Positions 12,422-24,525 are shown, counted from the stretch's first letter. The stretch: 64,000 bases of DNA from Bryopsis sp. KO-2023 (GCA_030272585.1 BSYQ01000004.1:806001-870000); one strand, 5' to 3'. Translations and numbers: made by a program. The notes: generated from the letters alone by a model not told the origin.

Positions 12422-13705
12422 TTTTTTTTGGAGGGAAAAATCTGTGTGTGTGCGCACGTGAGTGTGTGTGTGTTTTTGGGGGGGGGTATGCCTTTTGGAT
12501 CTGAGATTTTTTGGACGTAATGGTAATGTTCTTTGGCATTTGAAAAATGCACACTGTTTCAATGGGGAGTGGGGAATCGGTATATTAAAAAAACAGCCAA
12601 GGAAATATTAAAAGAAAAGGAGGGGGGGGGAAACAGAAATTGGAAATCGGTGGTTATGCAGTGGAATGGTTTTAGTGTTTCAATTTTGGTGTGGCAATTT
12701 TCGAATTTCAAATTTGAAGAAACATGGAATTTAATCAGTGGTGTTTTTTTTTTTTAAATCTCCCCTGAAAATAGAGAGGGGGCCCAAACAGGAAAGGAAG
12801 AAAAGTATATTGCTTTGCATGATGACGATTTTCTTAATGTGTGGTGGTGTGGTTCTTATGGAGAATGGGCATTCGAAAGGAGATGAGGGTATCTAACTAT
12901 GTAACATGTGAAAATTGTTTGTGACAATTTGGCACCAATGTGTATTATTTTTGGAGCTGAGATATAATGTGTTTTAGGTCTAATAAAAAGCAACTTGAAA
13001 ACTGAAGTGTGCTAATAGGTTTCTCTTTGTGGGGGTTCGATAGATGCTGTTGGTACGAAACAAACAGCATCCCAGTAAATATGAGCGAAAACCTCAGAAC
13101 AAATAGTGGATTCTTTTTTTGGAGAGAGAGATTCATTGGATGCATCCCTCAGAACAAATAGTGGATTCTTTTTTTGGAGAGAGAGATTCATTGGATGCAT
13201 CCATTCAAGATCCTCCACTGCAAACAAACAAGCAAACATCAATTACATTGTGTCCTCCACTGCACCACGGTTATCAAGGCCAGTTTGCCTCTGGTTAACC
13301 TGAAAGGGTGTCCTACTGTTTTCATGAAGTAATTATGTTATGTTATGTTATGTTTTCATGAAGGCCCAATGAGTCAAGCGGGAAGCCTGGGCTTCTACGC
13401 ATGTAATATTAATTGATTGATTGGGAAGCCTGGCTCTTTGCATTTTTTGTTGCTTGCTGCTTCCAAGCAATTAATTGGCGTTTTCCATACGACGCTTTCC
13501 TCACACTCCGTGGGAAACATAACACCGGTTGCGCTATCTTCTGTCCAATCTCTTCTTGTTAGGATAACGTTTCCCCTGTACATAGCCGCCAACGACATGA
13601 CCTCGTGGACGGTTGGTAGAACGATTGAAGTATATAGCGCCGCAAAGATGTCGGCTTTGCAGAATCGCGCCTAACTTCGCCGAACACTTCACATTCGAGT
13701 TAACC
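12422..13705. other. Intergenic region with a duplicated 55-bp unit and a TTATG repeat
   Basis: T-rich 3' flank of TRM6, then a tandem duplication (separate entry) and a short TTATG pentanucleotide run near 13,334-13,355. The last 200 bases should contain the promoter of the glycine-rich gene at 13,706. No other coding signal seen. Confidence 0.5.
13092..13201. repeat. Two exact tandem copies of a 55-bp unit
   Basis: Copies at 13092-13146 and 13147-13201, each starting CCTCAGAACAAATAG and ending GGATGCATC. No difference seen between the copies, so the duplication is recent. Confidence 0.9.
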
Positions 13706-14385
13706 ATGCATGCCTTTGTCGCGATCTTGCTGGTTGGCTTCATGGCCACCGCAGCTTGTGCTGAATCAGGTTGGTTGAATGGTGCCGCCATTTGCTCCTG
13801 ATTCCAGCAATGAATTTCGCTTCATCGTCTTATTCGCGTGCGTGCGCGGTTTTCTCGTGCAGACGTTGAAGCTTCTTTGTTTCCTGGACGCCAGCTGTTG
13901 AGTTGCCGCTGGAGAAGTAAGTGAAACTACAAATCGCAAATACGCTATCCACCTTTTTGGTTTGTGATGATCTCCTGCCGGAGCTGTATTAACGGGGAGG
14001 TTGGGGTTGATTGTTTGCAGACTGTGGTTGGAAGAACTCTCAGTGCTGCAACGGCGCTTTTTGGAACTCCCAGTCTTGCCGTTGTGAGTGCAGAGAATGC
14101 CCCGGCGGCGGCGGCGGGGGCGGTGGTGGTGGCGGTAACGGCGGGGGCGGCGGAGGTGGTGGGGGCGGAAACGGCGGGGGCGGCGGAGGTGGTGGCGGTG
14201 GTAACGGTGGCGGCGGCGGAGGTGGTGGCGGTGGTAACGGTGGCGGCGGCGGAGGTGGTGGCGGTGGTAATGGCGGCGGTGGTGGTGGGGGCGGCGGCGG
14301 GAACAGTGGTGGCGGAGGAGGAGGTGGTGGCGGCGGGAACACCGGTGGCGGAGGAGGAGGTGGTGGTGGAAGAAGATTTTCTTAG
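13706..14385 (+). CDS. Secreted cysteine-rich, glycine-rich protein, copy 1 (3 exons, ~160 aa)
   Basis: Exons 13706-13769, 13863-13916, 14021-14385, all joins in phase 1. Exon 1 encodes a clean signal peptide (MHAFVAILLVGFMATAACAE). Exon 2 gives a short propeptide-like segment (FPGRQLLSCRWR). Exon 3 begins with a cysteine cluster (CGWKNSQCC, then SCRCECREC), followed by a tract of about 80 glycines broken by single Asn and Thr/Ser residues, and a basic RRFS end. The protein should enter the secretory pathway; a cell-wall or extracellular-matrix role is inferred from composition. A paralogue at 30.7 kb shares intron positions, phases and the cysteine pattern, which argues strongly that this is a real gene and not a trinucleotide repeat. 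I recognise no named family. Confidence 0.8.
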
Positions 14386-17300
14386 AGAACTCCTCCGAAC
14401 CACGTATGTAATTGATGTTTGTTTGTTTGTTTGAACCACGTATGTTGAAATGACATCTGTTGCAGTTGTCGATCTTTAATCCACATTTTATGTTGCTTGA
14501 CATAAAGTTATTATTTTTGATGCAGTGGAGTGTCTTCCACCAGTTGGTTGCTGGCGTTGTTCTCTGCAGACTTGATTTCAGTCGTCTTACTGGGTTTTAT
14601 TTCGGCGGGATATCTTAACCTTTTTTTTCTAGGCAAGATCTCAATTTTTGGTCTAGTTTCGCCCTTTCGCCAAGCTACAGGCCACAGCACAGCAGTGGGC
14701 GCTTGACGATTCTTTCCTGGAGATGTATGCAATATGAATCTTTTTTGCGAGTGCTCGGATAATGTGTAATCATTTTTTGATTTTATTTGAGCTCTACCAA
14801 CCTGGAGAATTTGAAACTGTCAAATTAAAATGCAGACAAGCCTAAATATTTTTTCTCTCTGCCACACACACTCGTACAGAAGCTTTTCTATTTCGAATTC
14901 ACCTGAGCTGGAACACTGCTGGCGCCTCTTGTGTCATAAATTAACCCATTCCACAGAAGATCAATTGAGTTGGGACATGACTAAGACGTCGCATAAAACA
15001 GAGAAATCGAACGGAGGGATTTGTGTTTCTTCGCGTGTAATTATGTTATGTTATTTGTGTTTCTTTTTCTTCAAATGTTGACCACCATTGTTGAAGCAAA
15101 GGTGCCGTGAATCGTCGACGCTTTTCCTTTGCAGAGCCCAATTCCTTCAAGAATACCAGCACAGTTTCACCAATAGTTGTTATCGTCCTTGTTTACTCGA
15201 GAGAGGCGATTGAATGAAGTGCACGGAGTTGTTTCGCTTCCTGCGCGGAACTATCTCAAAATTGCGTTCAACGCAAGTTGCCCATGTTGTGTTGGCACCG
15301 TCCTGGTGGAAAACGACAAAATATATCGAGCAAAAAGCCGAATCTCCTTGTTTTTGGTTCAACCTCCTCCAACTTCCCGGCTACTCCCCAAAGCTCCAGT
15401 CAATGTTTCGTTTTTAGTACGTCTGACGCATCAGTTTTTTTCTCTCCAAGAAAGCAAATTATCCCCAATTGGGGATGATCATACTTCAATTCCCACCCTA
15501 AAAATTTCAACAGAAGCAATGCTATTCGATTGTGCCTGGACTTTTTCCTAGGGAAAGCCCCCCACTAAAGGAGGCAGAGCCCCCCCCGCGCACGTGCACA
15601 AAAAATATCAAAGGAAATATCCTCTCTATGGATTCTGTGGCATCCGAATCCTCAAGTCAGCTGGTGCCCAAATCACAACCATTTCTGTAGCAAGGCGGTT
15701 TGATTTCCATCGAATGTTTGTTTTTCTTGAATAACGGGAGGGCTGCTCATTGAGCGAAGTGGTAAGGCAAAAGATTGCAAATCGTTTATCCTCAGTTCGA
15801 ATCTGCGTGTAACCTGCTTGTGCCGGACTGCAAATGCGACGACGCCTGCGATCACGATCCCTGAGACGGATGACGCATTTTCAATACTTTCCCAAGCTCC
15901 AATTCAAGAAAATCGTCAGTTTCTGGCAGCTATCCCAAGAACACAGATGAAAGACAGTCTCCTTTTATGGCTGGGAACACTTTGACCGCAAGTTGTTTTC
16001 AGTGTAATTGTGTCCAAGGCAGTCTTGAAGACCTCCATCGTGTTGGACTTCTTCAGTGATTATTGTTGTTGTGGAGACAGAATGCTCTGGATCTTTTTTT
16101 GTTCTCTGAGATATCGTTGTTGGAAGCATAGTTGTACCAATCCATAATTCTTCAATTTCACACCTCCAAAATTCAACCTCTTCCAAGTTGTATTTGAGGT
16201 TTCCATCTGGCCAACCGTGAGGGTGCAACTTCTCCACTGAGCTGTCTCGTCGTCAGAGACGTCTGGTGACGGACCCCGTTACTTAAACCGTTTGGCCTGT
16301 TGCGCATAGGGTGGCGATACATCCCAGGATAAATCGCATTACCATTGCGTTGTTCACAAGTCTGAAACGCTTGCAAGTATTGGCTGTCTCCCCATCGACC
16401 AAATTTGCCTTGTACTGACAAGCAGAGTGGATTGCTGCAGGCCAAAAATTCAATATGGCATTTTCAGGGATTTTCGTTCATTAAAACAGAGCCTTAGCAG
16501 TCATCACGAAAGAACACCCACTCCGAATGCAAGCAAATGAAAAAATATGGCTCTTGTTTTGAGCAAAATTTTAGTTTTGAAAAAAAGCGCACGTGCAGTC
16601 ATTCCTTTTTTCACGTGGGGTGGGCGGCTGTCAACCTCAGTGAAAACAGAAACAGTTTTTTGAGCAAGAATTTGAGATGTCATATTGTTGCCTGGCCTCA
16701 TGCACCATAAGACGAATTTATCTTTCTCTGCGCCCATACACGCAACAACAACAACATCAATTATTGCATGCCATTATTGACTGCTTCGAGACTTTTTTGA
16801 GAAGAAAACCCGAAGGAAAGAAACTCAAAGTTTTTCTTTTTAGTTTAATAAAACTATGACTACCAAGTGTACACCCCATTCCCCCAGTCGGAGCCACATT
16901 TTTCTTCCTTTTTGTTGTTGATTAATTTTACTTTTCTCCATCCCCAACTGCATCCACTACAACGATTCGAAAACTAAAACACTTTCCAATCATCAAAGAT
17001 CTAAGGCAGAAAACCTTTTCAAAGAAATTATTCTTCCAGTTTCAAGAATGTTATTCTTAAGGATGTTTTGGTGGAAGTCTTCTATTGGGGCACCAATGTC
17101 TTCTTCGAGGTCAAGAAAAAGCTGCACTTTTTCGAGGTTTGTCAAGTCGTGATCTTCACATACAATATTGCATCGAGTTTTTCAGCTCAATTGATTAGTT
17201 CTTTATTCATTTCATTAATTGGCCAGGAGCTTTGTTCCTTTTTTATTCTCTGTTTTGTTTTTACTTGATTCATCACCTCTTTAAAAAGGGAAAAAATTTC

Positions 17301-19960
17301 CTGTCATTCTGAAATTGTAACTGCGTTGGATTGTGGTGTTCGTTTTTCCCCCTAATTGCGTCATCTTGGTTATTTTTTTCCCAAGAACCTCTGTTTTCTT
17401 TTGCACGAAAGCTACGGAACAATTTTTTATTATTTTTTTAACTCTCCTTGTTATATTTCACGATCCTTGTTACTGTTTTTTTTCAATTTGTTTTCTTGTT
17501 TGGGGGCCATCTTGTACGCTCTGAGTTCGTATGCAGCTTTCGATCGTTCTTTTTTTTGTAAAGAGCGACGCTTTCCCAATACAAAATAAGTTACGCGATA
17601 AAGGAGGAGGGAACTCCCTCTGGAGTTTCTACGATTATCAGACAGGATGGAGAAAGGAGTAGACAATAGCTATTAACAATAACTATAGTTTGAGGTTTCA
17701 AGGAGCTATCAACGTTTCTTTCTTTCCATAACTGAATTCATCATATCAAGTGAGTTTTCGTTTGATGTAAAATACAAATCCCCAGGTTTTTTGTGTGTGT
17801 AGTTTTTAACCCTCTTTTCTTCGGGTTTTTTTTTTAAATCCCTGCCACTCGCGACATTATCACTCAGATTCTTGTGTAAATACTATTTACACAACCTGGC
17901 CCAGATTTATTTTCTAGATGGAGCCCAGGAATGAAGGTCTGTGGAGTTCCAGGGGAAAAAACACCTAAATGCTGCACTGCAATATGCATCCCCACCCGGT
18001 TTGTGTGTTTTTCTGCTTGCATTTTTTCCATTTTATTCTCATTGGGATCGAAGGAGGGAACATTTTGCTTCCTGCCATTTGTTCGAGCACTGTCCTGTCG
18101 TCGCGCAAACCCAACTCAAACTCCCCATAGTTTTTCAAATCTTGCAGCTGCTGGCGTCATAACGTCCCTTGAGCTATAAAACCAACAGTGGTCAGGCTCA
18201 TTGAAAATATGGTTGGATTGGAAAAAAACGATCGCAACATGAAGAAAACTAGGTCATTTCTTTCAAGATTTGAAAAAAATCCCAGGACTGAACGAAAATG
18301 TGGAGGGGCTGGAAAATTAAATGTTGCAACAATTGTGGGTGAGTGAACTGGGGATGGTGAAGTCAGGAGTTGTTTGAGGTGGTTTGAATAGGGTGGAAGC
18401 ACACGGCTGTTAAAAAACGATTTTTGACCAGGAGAGGAGAAGAAAATAGAAAGAGGCGACTGAAATGAGCTGGCTGGCTGGTCAAACACACTGGACATCT
18501 TTCTGCATCTGGCACTGAGGGCGGAACGTTAGTTTTCAAGTGGAGCAAAAAAGAGCGGCGGGAAGGAAAATTCTGGTGGGGTTTTTTTAAATCCGGGTGC
18601 AAAGCCTGCAGAAAAGAAAAAAAACCGACGCAATGTCCATGTTCTCTGTGACAAGGAGGCTTTTTTCTTGACGAATGAATTTCGTGTTGGTTGGGGCGTG
18701 CATGGCCAAAGCGAGGAAGAATTGACTTTGGAGTTCGGAGAAATGGGTTTGGAAAAAAAAAGCCTGTTAAGTTTCACTCCATCTGTCGATTGAGATTGCC
18801 GCCTTTACGCCTTTTTTTTTTTCGCAGTGTCCAACCCATGCGTATGAGTGTTTGCACTATCTGATCGCTGGCTGATCGATATAATTCTCACTCCTTTAAA
18901 CAAACAATTTGATTCAAGTACATTATAGAAAAAGAATTGGGCATCAAGAACTCATGGTCACAGTGAGCCAATGACGAGAACATCATGTCACAATATCATT
19001 CTTTTTATAATGAATAATATATTGCAACAAGTGCAACATTGTACTTTCCGTCCAGTCTCCTCCAATACCCACCAGAGTCGAGGTTGCAAAAACTGTCCCA
19101 GCATTGTTAATGCAAGGATAATGGGGAAAGCCGAAACCAGCACATGCGTCACTGATTAGTAATGAGACCTTGCTTCATGTTTGCTGAGTTCTACTGGAAC
19201 TAGTATTTGTGGGCACAAGTCACAGTTTCTTGTCCTGATCTCAATGAAAGCTCTTTAATAGTCAAAGTTTAGTCTGAAAGGAAAGCCCTGGCTTCAAGGA
19301 TAATGCATATTCTCCGCTTCTCAAGCAACAGTGTAATCATTGCATCTTCTTCCAACATCAAATTCTCAATGGATCGTTGGGTTCAAAGCCACTAGTGAGT
19401 CACAGTACTGTGCATTTTGGTGACAGGTATTTTCTTGCTCCTAATGCAGTAGAAACCTAGGTCAGGCCTGACAGTTCGTTGTTCGCTTAGACGCCCTTGG
19501 TGCAAAAACAGCAATTAAAATTTGTAGATCCACTGGTGATCTAAACCCAGACTCAGATCTGAATGTGCCAGAGGACAAAACCCAATGCTCCTCAGCCCAA
19601 AGAGATATTTCTCCCCAAAATAATATTTTGGCTTCAAACCCTCCAGTCTACGGTATTCGAAAGAAAAAAGGCATAAACTGAATGAATGACTTTAGGTTCG
19701 CAAGACAGTCCCCTCCCCCCTAAAGTCATTAAGTGTTGCTGTAAGTATCACAAACAAATCACAAGCAGCCATAAAATATCAACTGCACAAAACCAAAAAC
19801 GCAAAAGTAAAACTGGAACGAAAAAATAAAGAAAATAATGGTCAGACAGATGCTTAATGGCGCATCTGAACCGACATGGACGTCAAATGATAGGGGTCGT
19901 GGTCTGTGCTCGGCAAGGTGAATGTGTGGCATTTGGTCACCAGCTTAGAGGCTTGCATGC
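14386..19960. other. 5.6-kb AT-rich intergenic region
   Basis: Apart from a degenerate organelle-type tRNA (separate entry) I find no supportable gene. The 3' flank of the glycine-rich gene (about 14.6-14.73 kb: GGCAAGATCTCA, then a CACAGCA..CAGCAGTGGG block) recurs downstream of the paralogue at 31.47-31.57 kb, so the duplication included 3' sequence. A short minus-strand segment near 16.35 kb resembles a signal peptide (MVMRFILGCIATLCATG) but no downstream exon could be attached. Confidence 0.5.
15741..15815 (+). pseudogene. Degenerate plastid-like tRNA-Cys(GCA)
   Basis: The core AAGTGGTAAGGC (D arm), AGATTGCAAATC (anticodon arm with GCA) and AGTTCGAATCT (T arm) follow in tRNA order and spacing. 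They resemble plastid trnC-GCA, including the TTTATCC variable-region string. The acceptor stem (GGCTGCT against TGTAACC) pairs only partly, so this is likely a decayed nuclear copy of an organellar gene. Comparison with plastid trnC is from memory of its general form. Confidence 0.55.
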
Positions 19961-20213
19961 TCAATTCTTTTTGTCCTCCTTGTTGCCCTTTTTCTTGCTA
20001 CCTCCACTTTTCTTGTTGCCATCTTTCTTGCCTCCACTCTTTTTCTTGCCTCCTCCGCCCCCTCCTTCTCCTCCTCCCCCTCCCCCGCCTCCGCCTCCGC
20101 CACCGCCTCCGCCTCCGGTAGAAACACGTCCGCCGCCGGTAGAAACACGTCCGCCGCCACCCCCACCTCCTCCGCCGCCTCCGCCGCCGCCGCCGCCTCC
20201 GCCTCCGCCGCCT

Positions 20214-20254
<41 letters not shown>

Positions 20255-20836
20255 TCCGCCTCCTCCGCCGCCACCACCTCCGCCTCCTCCGCCGCCACCA
20301 CCTCCGCCTCCGCCTCCGCCTCCGCCTCCGCCTCCTCCGCCGCCGCCTCCTCCGCCACCTCCGCCGCCGCCTCCTCCGCCGCCTCCTCCGCCGCCTCCTC
20401 CGCCGCCTCCGCCGCCGCCACCGCCGCCGGACGATCGTCTGCCCTTGCCCTTGCGCCTGCCGTTCCTTCTTCTACCGAGCAGATTTCGAGTTCCTACAGC
20501 AACAACACACACGAAAGTTACGAACATGATAAATTGTCAAGATTCTCCAAAAAAAACTCCTTTCAACAGATCTCTTGTTACCAAAAATGTCAAGATCCGC
20601 GAGCAACAGCTTCGCATCTTCGTGACCATGGGCAACCTCCACGTCTACGAACAGAACACAATCTAGGTTAACGTTGCTTGGCCATCCTGATCCTGCCAGC
20701 ATCATAGACATAATAAAATATTCCCCAAGCTCTACAGCCCTCTTCCTGTGCCTCTGTTGCACAGAAATTCCCGAGAATCGTCTTACCAGTGCCACGCGCA
20801 GCAACATCGATGGTGGTTATTGCAACCAGTCCTAAC

Positions 20837-23655
20837 CACTAGTAAAAAAAGGGTCGATTTACCAGTTTATTTACCAGTTTTTGCACGAAGTTCCAACAGT
20901 CGTTTCGTGTTTTTTTTGAGTTTACCAGTTTTTCAATTTACCAGATTACGATCACGATTACCAGTTTTTTTTACCACATTATTAGAATTTACCAGTTTTC
21001 TGGGGAGGTGAAAAAACTGGTAATCGTGGTCGTAAACTGGTAAATTCGAAAAGTGACGACTTTTGAAAATCTGGTAATTTCAAGAATCTGGTAATTTTAA
21101 AAACTGGTAATCGTGGTCGTAATCTGGTAAATTCGAAAAGTGACGACTTTTGAAAAACTGGTAATTGTGAGAACGATCTGGTAATTGGTAACAGGCAAAA
21201 CTATCGAAACGGGAAACAAGTTCATTGAGTAATAATTTTACAGAGCCAAACCACGCATCCAACCCCCCACTGCCCCCACATTCAACAACCCCCCGTTGCC
21301 CTGAAATCGTGTTTCCCATCATTTTCAGATCTAATATTCCTGTCCCTGGAACTCTTCTTCCTATCACTACTCCGATCTGAAACTAGAACTGGGGGAGACC
21401 ACCCATCTCCTGCAACCACTTTGCTCATCCAAGAAACAAGTTCTTCTCGTATATATATATAATATATTCCCTTGATGGTATCGTTGGCACTGTGTCCCTG
21501 TTCAGAATGTGAGATCCGAGATCCAAACTGTCCCATTGATTGGATATTCACCATCTCTCCATAAAACAAAGTAAAAGAAAATAAAGAAAGAATGGAAAAA
21601 TGTGACCAATCTGTGTATCCCGCAAAAGTTCCCTCCCTCCTTTGCTTCTTTCTGTTTGCCAGGGGCAGAGTTTCAAACAGAGAAAAAAAAAAAAGTGGGT
21701 GATAAGCAGGCACCTGCATTCCTGGTTTCTTTTTCAGGCACCTGCATTCCTCATGTCTGAACCCCAGAACTGCAATACCCCGAGCTCCTCCCACAAACCT
21801 GTTCTCGAAGAAGAACAGGTCTCTGCTCTTTTTTCCGATTGTTGGTGGAGGAAACGATCCTTTCCACAGAAGATAAGGATTGCCATCACCAGCAGCAGCA
21901 TTGAAATGATAAAAATTAGCAAACATTACAATCATCAGACTGCACCTGAGAGGGAGGAGGGAATTTTGTTCTATGTTATATGTTATCTTGTTACACCTTC
22001 AAAAGCGATATTGTCGTGGTTTTGTGGATTTTCCTCAACATGTGAATTGAGAGGAAATTGAAAGAACACACGCACAGAGATGTGTTAGTATTTTTTATCA
22101 CCCACTTTTTTTCATCAGCGGCAGCTTGTTTTGTTTGATCGATCATCCTCTTCCACCTGCCCAACTGTTTCCTTCTTTCTTTCGCAACGGCCAGCTCTGA
22201 ATTGCCGAGTGATCGCTGCCATGTAGAGGTCCAACTGCAACTCCCCGATTCTGCGAAAAGCTATAAAAACAATAAAACCTAAGTCCACTCCGCTTGTTTG
22301 AAAGTCAATGGGCATCCTGTTCCCATTGAATAGATTCTTATGATGGTGTGCATGTTGTGCCAGGCTGGCAAGAGCCGAAGCACACCGTGGGGATCGTCGT
22401 TTGCAGAACCCTTCCAAAATTCTGCACGGTAGGATTAGGGTTGCCCATTTCTTCCCTGTTTGGACCCCAAGATTATAACCAGGAGTTGCATAATCACAAT
22501 TCAAATACGACTCTCAGTTGAAAGTACCTTCTTTCTCTGTCAATTCATCAGAAGCACTGCCTCATCTTGTTGTCTGTATATCAAGAAAACTTCAAATCAG
22601 AAACAACCCAAACTGGAGAAATAACCTTAGTGATCTTGCTGGGGATTTCTGGTGTGCAGGGTATGGCCTGGTCGTGTGAGATTGATTCTCGTGAGAAAGT
22701 ACAACTGTATGAACAAAAACAAAGGAATTTTATCGATTAAAAGAAAGACCATTGGTTTCACTTTGCGATGTGCAATTGAACTCCAATATGATTCTAACCG
22801 GTATATCCCAAGAAGAAAAAAAAAAAATGGCCAAATGGATTGTTTTCAGGGAGCTGCTGTTAAAACTTACCCACTGGCAATAGAAGCACATGACCTCGTA
22901 GTCTTATGTCCTCCCCTCTGACGAGACCTCTTACTGTCTCGTCGCTTTCGGCTTGTTCTTACTGGCGCTGTTCAGTAGATGTCTGCAGACCGCTCCAACC
23001 AACCGGGGAAGGTTCTCCTCGCGCCTTTCCTGGGAAACTGTGATGGTTTGCTTCGCTGCTTGTTTGCCCTCGTGGGTTTCGTGACCACGCAAGAGGTACA
23101 ACCCCAGCCATCACTGTCACGAGACTTGAGCCACCACTGTCACGAGACTTGCTGTTATCCCGTCGCCTTTGACGTGATCATCGACCACAAAAAGAATCTC
23201 GATGTTTGAGAGATGTCTGCACACCGCCCCAACCAACCGCGATAGGCCTTGCGCCTTTCCTGGAAAAAAAAACTGGAAAACTGTGATGGGACCTTGGTTT
23301 GCTTCGTAGCTTGTTTGCCCTCGTGGGTTTCGTGCCTCGCAAGAAGTACAACCAGATCGCCTTGGTCGATAACCTTGTCGCGTGTATGATAACCTCTGAT
23401 CGCACTTATTGCAGCGCATTCTGGATTTTTTTTTCTCCATATTTTGGTAAAATCTTGTGAATCTTGTAAATTATTACCATGTTGCGGCGATTTTTGGTGA
23501 ATATGGTAAATTTTTACCAGATTGTGGTAAATTTTACCAGTTTGAGGTGAAAGCCTCTATTTTACCACTTTTTCTCTCAGTTTCTTGAAATTAGCGTGAT
23601 TTTTTACCAGTTTTTGGTAAAAATAAGTGGTAAATCGGCCCTGTTTTTACTAGTG
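20837..23655. mobile_element. CACTA-type (En/Spm-like) DNA transposon, 2,819 bp, non-autonomous
   Basis: Termini are inverted and begin with CACTA: left CACTAGTAAAAAAAGGGTCG, right (reverse complement) CACTAGTAAAAACAGGGCCG, similarity running on through GATTTACCA. Flanks carry a perfect 3-bp duplication AAC (20834-20836 and 23656-23658), the size CACTA elements make. Subterminal regions (20.86-21.2 and 23.44-23.64 kb) are packed with the word TTACCAG in both orientations, also typical of the superfamily. No transposase domain was recognised inside; the longest frames overlap in several registers. It interrupts the signal-peptide exon of the minus-strand polyglycine gene. Confidence 0.9.
22979..23352. 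repeat. Diverged internal duplication inside the CACTA element
   Basis: The segment 22979-23105 (TGTCTGCAGACCGCTCCAAC .. AGGTACAAC) recurs as 23213-23352 with point changes and small insertions. Between them is a short repeat of CACTGTCACGAGACTTG (about 23.11-23.15 kb). Confidence 0.75.
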
Positions 23656-24211
23656 AACAGGACCAAGGTTGCCGTCATCTTCAACGGCGCCATGGTGGAT
23701 GCCTGGGTTCGGTGGATGCACGTGCTGATTGCTTAACAAAGACCACCCCAAAAATTGTGCTGAAAGCTGCAGATTGCTGTTGACTTTTGTACTCTGCAGG
23801 CGAGGCGACCACAATCGTGGAAACCCTCGATTCTCTTGCTCAGCGGTCAGAAGTTTCTCGTACGTAACATACATTGGTGTCGTGGGGACAGCTGGTTGTT
23901 GAGGTTCTATCTTTGACAAGGTCTGAAAGGCGGGCTCGTGTGATGGGGCGACGTCTTTTGCTGCTTTGCCGAACTTTTCTCTGCATGTGGCCTCTTTTTG
24001 TTGTAATTGATTGATTGATTGATTGCTGCATGTGATCGGCGAGGCAGATTTTTGGGTTTCTCTCTTAATAGTGCTTTTGATAGATTTTGGATTCTTCAGA
24101 GATTTCCCACAGGTTGGTTTTGTGGTGTTATTATGACCCAATCGAAGTGAGGCTTTATAGTACAGATCTGGGTTCGTAGTACAGATCTGTCTACCAATTT
24201 TAGGATATAGG

Positions 24212-24459
24212 GTGAACACCAGAGTTGTGCCGAAGTCGTTTTTGCGACAACGACAACGGCCGTTAACGGCGTTAACGGTTAACGGCCGTTGTCGTTGTCG
24301 CAAAAACGACGTCGGCACGACTCTGATACATTTTCCAATAATGAGATGCGACTGGAAAATATCAAACGCACGAGCGTCGACGAGCCGATTGGCGATTGGG
24401 AGCGTCACCTGGAGCCAGAGTTGTGCCCCGTTGCAACGGCGCACAACTCTGGTGAACAC
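24212..24459. mobile_element. hAT-type foldback MITE with 8-bp target duplication
   Basis: The element proper is 24220-24451 (232 bp). Ends are CAGAGTTGTGC and GCACAACTCTG; hAT ends typically start CAG.G. It is flanked by a perfect 8-bp direct repeat GTGAACAC (24212-24219 and 24452-24459), the hAT duplication length. The left half is a near-perfect hairpin (24221-24267 against 24278-24324, two mismatches in 47 by eye). The right end holds a second hairpin (24415-24452). It lies about 0.5 kb upstream of the disrupted polyglycine gene's start codon. Confidence 0.88.
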
Positions 24460-24525
24460 TCGGTTGTCCGTTTGTCTTTTGTAACCTTCTCGTTTTCCCC
24501 AATACAATAGTGGCCAATATATCAA

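Larger units (their letters stand above)
19961..23693 (-). pseudogene. Secreted polyglycine protein with Lys-rich tail, signal-peptide exon split by a transposon
   Basis: Minus-strand parts: exon 1 in two pieces, 23693-23656 and 20833-20787, separated by the CACTA element; exon 2 20493-19961. Without the element, exon 1 encodes a good signal peptide (begins MAPLKMTATLVLLG, then a hydrophobic run ending near AAR) and ends at a GTAAGA donor in phase 1. Exon 2 follows a TTGCTGTAG acceptor in the matching phase. It encodes a basic segment (GRRRNGRRKGKGRRSS), a glycine tract of more than 100 residues interrupted by two RVSTGGG units, and a Lys/Gly/Asn/Asp-rich tail ending EDKKN. The undisrupted protein would be about 205 aa. 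An alternative start inside exon 2's upstream sequence (MFVTFVCVVAVG at 20527) could give a shorter product, but it reads through a splice acceptor. Role unknown; glycine-rich cell-wall proteins are the nearest comparison. Confidence 0.7.

Noticed and set aside
15965..16445. Two overlapping minus-strand frames, considered as a frameshifted gene
   Set aside because: The first lacks an ATG start, no family pattern is visible, and no exon structure could be made consistent.
19857..20666. Plus-strand polyproline frame
   Set aside because: It is the complement of the minus-strand polyglycine gene, which has the signal peptide and splice sites. The same reasoning removes the polyproline and polyalanine frames over 14.0-14.4 kb.
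20740..20836. A P-loop-like string (ARGTGKT) on the minus strand beside the CACTA element, suggesting an ATPase fragment
   Set aside because: The GTAAGACG in this string is a splice donor. The upstream residues are the end of a signal peptide that joins in phase to the polyglycine exon, so the P-loop reading lies in the intron.
21282..22504. Long minus-strand frames inside the CACTA element, considered as transposase or captured genes
   Set aside because: No DDE or other transposase motif. Frames overlap in several registers and contain low-complexity parts. Capture is possible but unsupported.
23650..24525. A 291-codon minus-strand frame
   Set aside because: It runs through the hAT MITE, its hairpin and the first exon of the polyglycine gene, and has no conserved pattern. 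Chance open frame.
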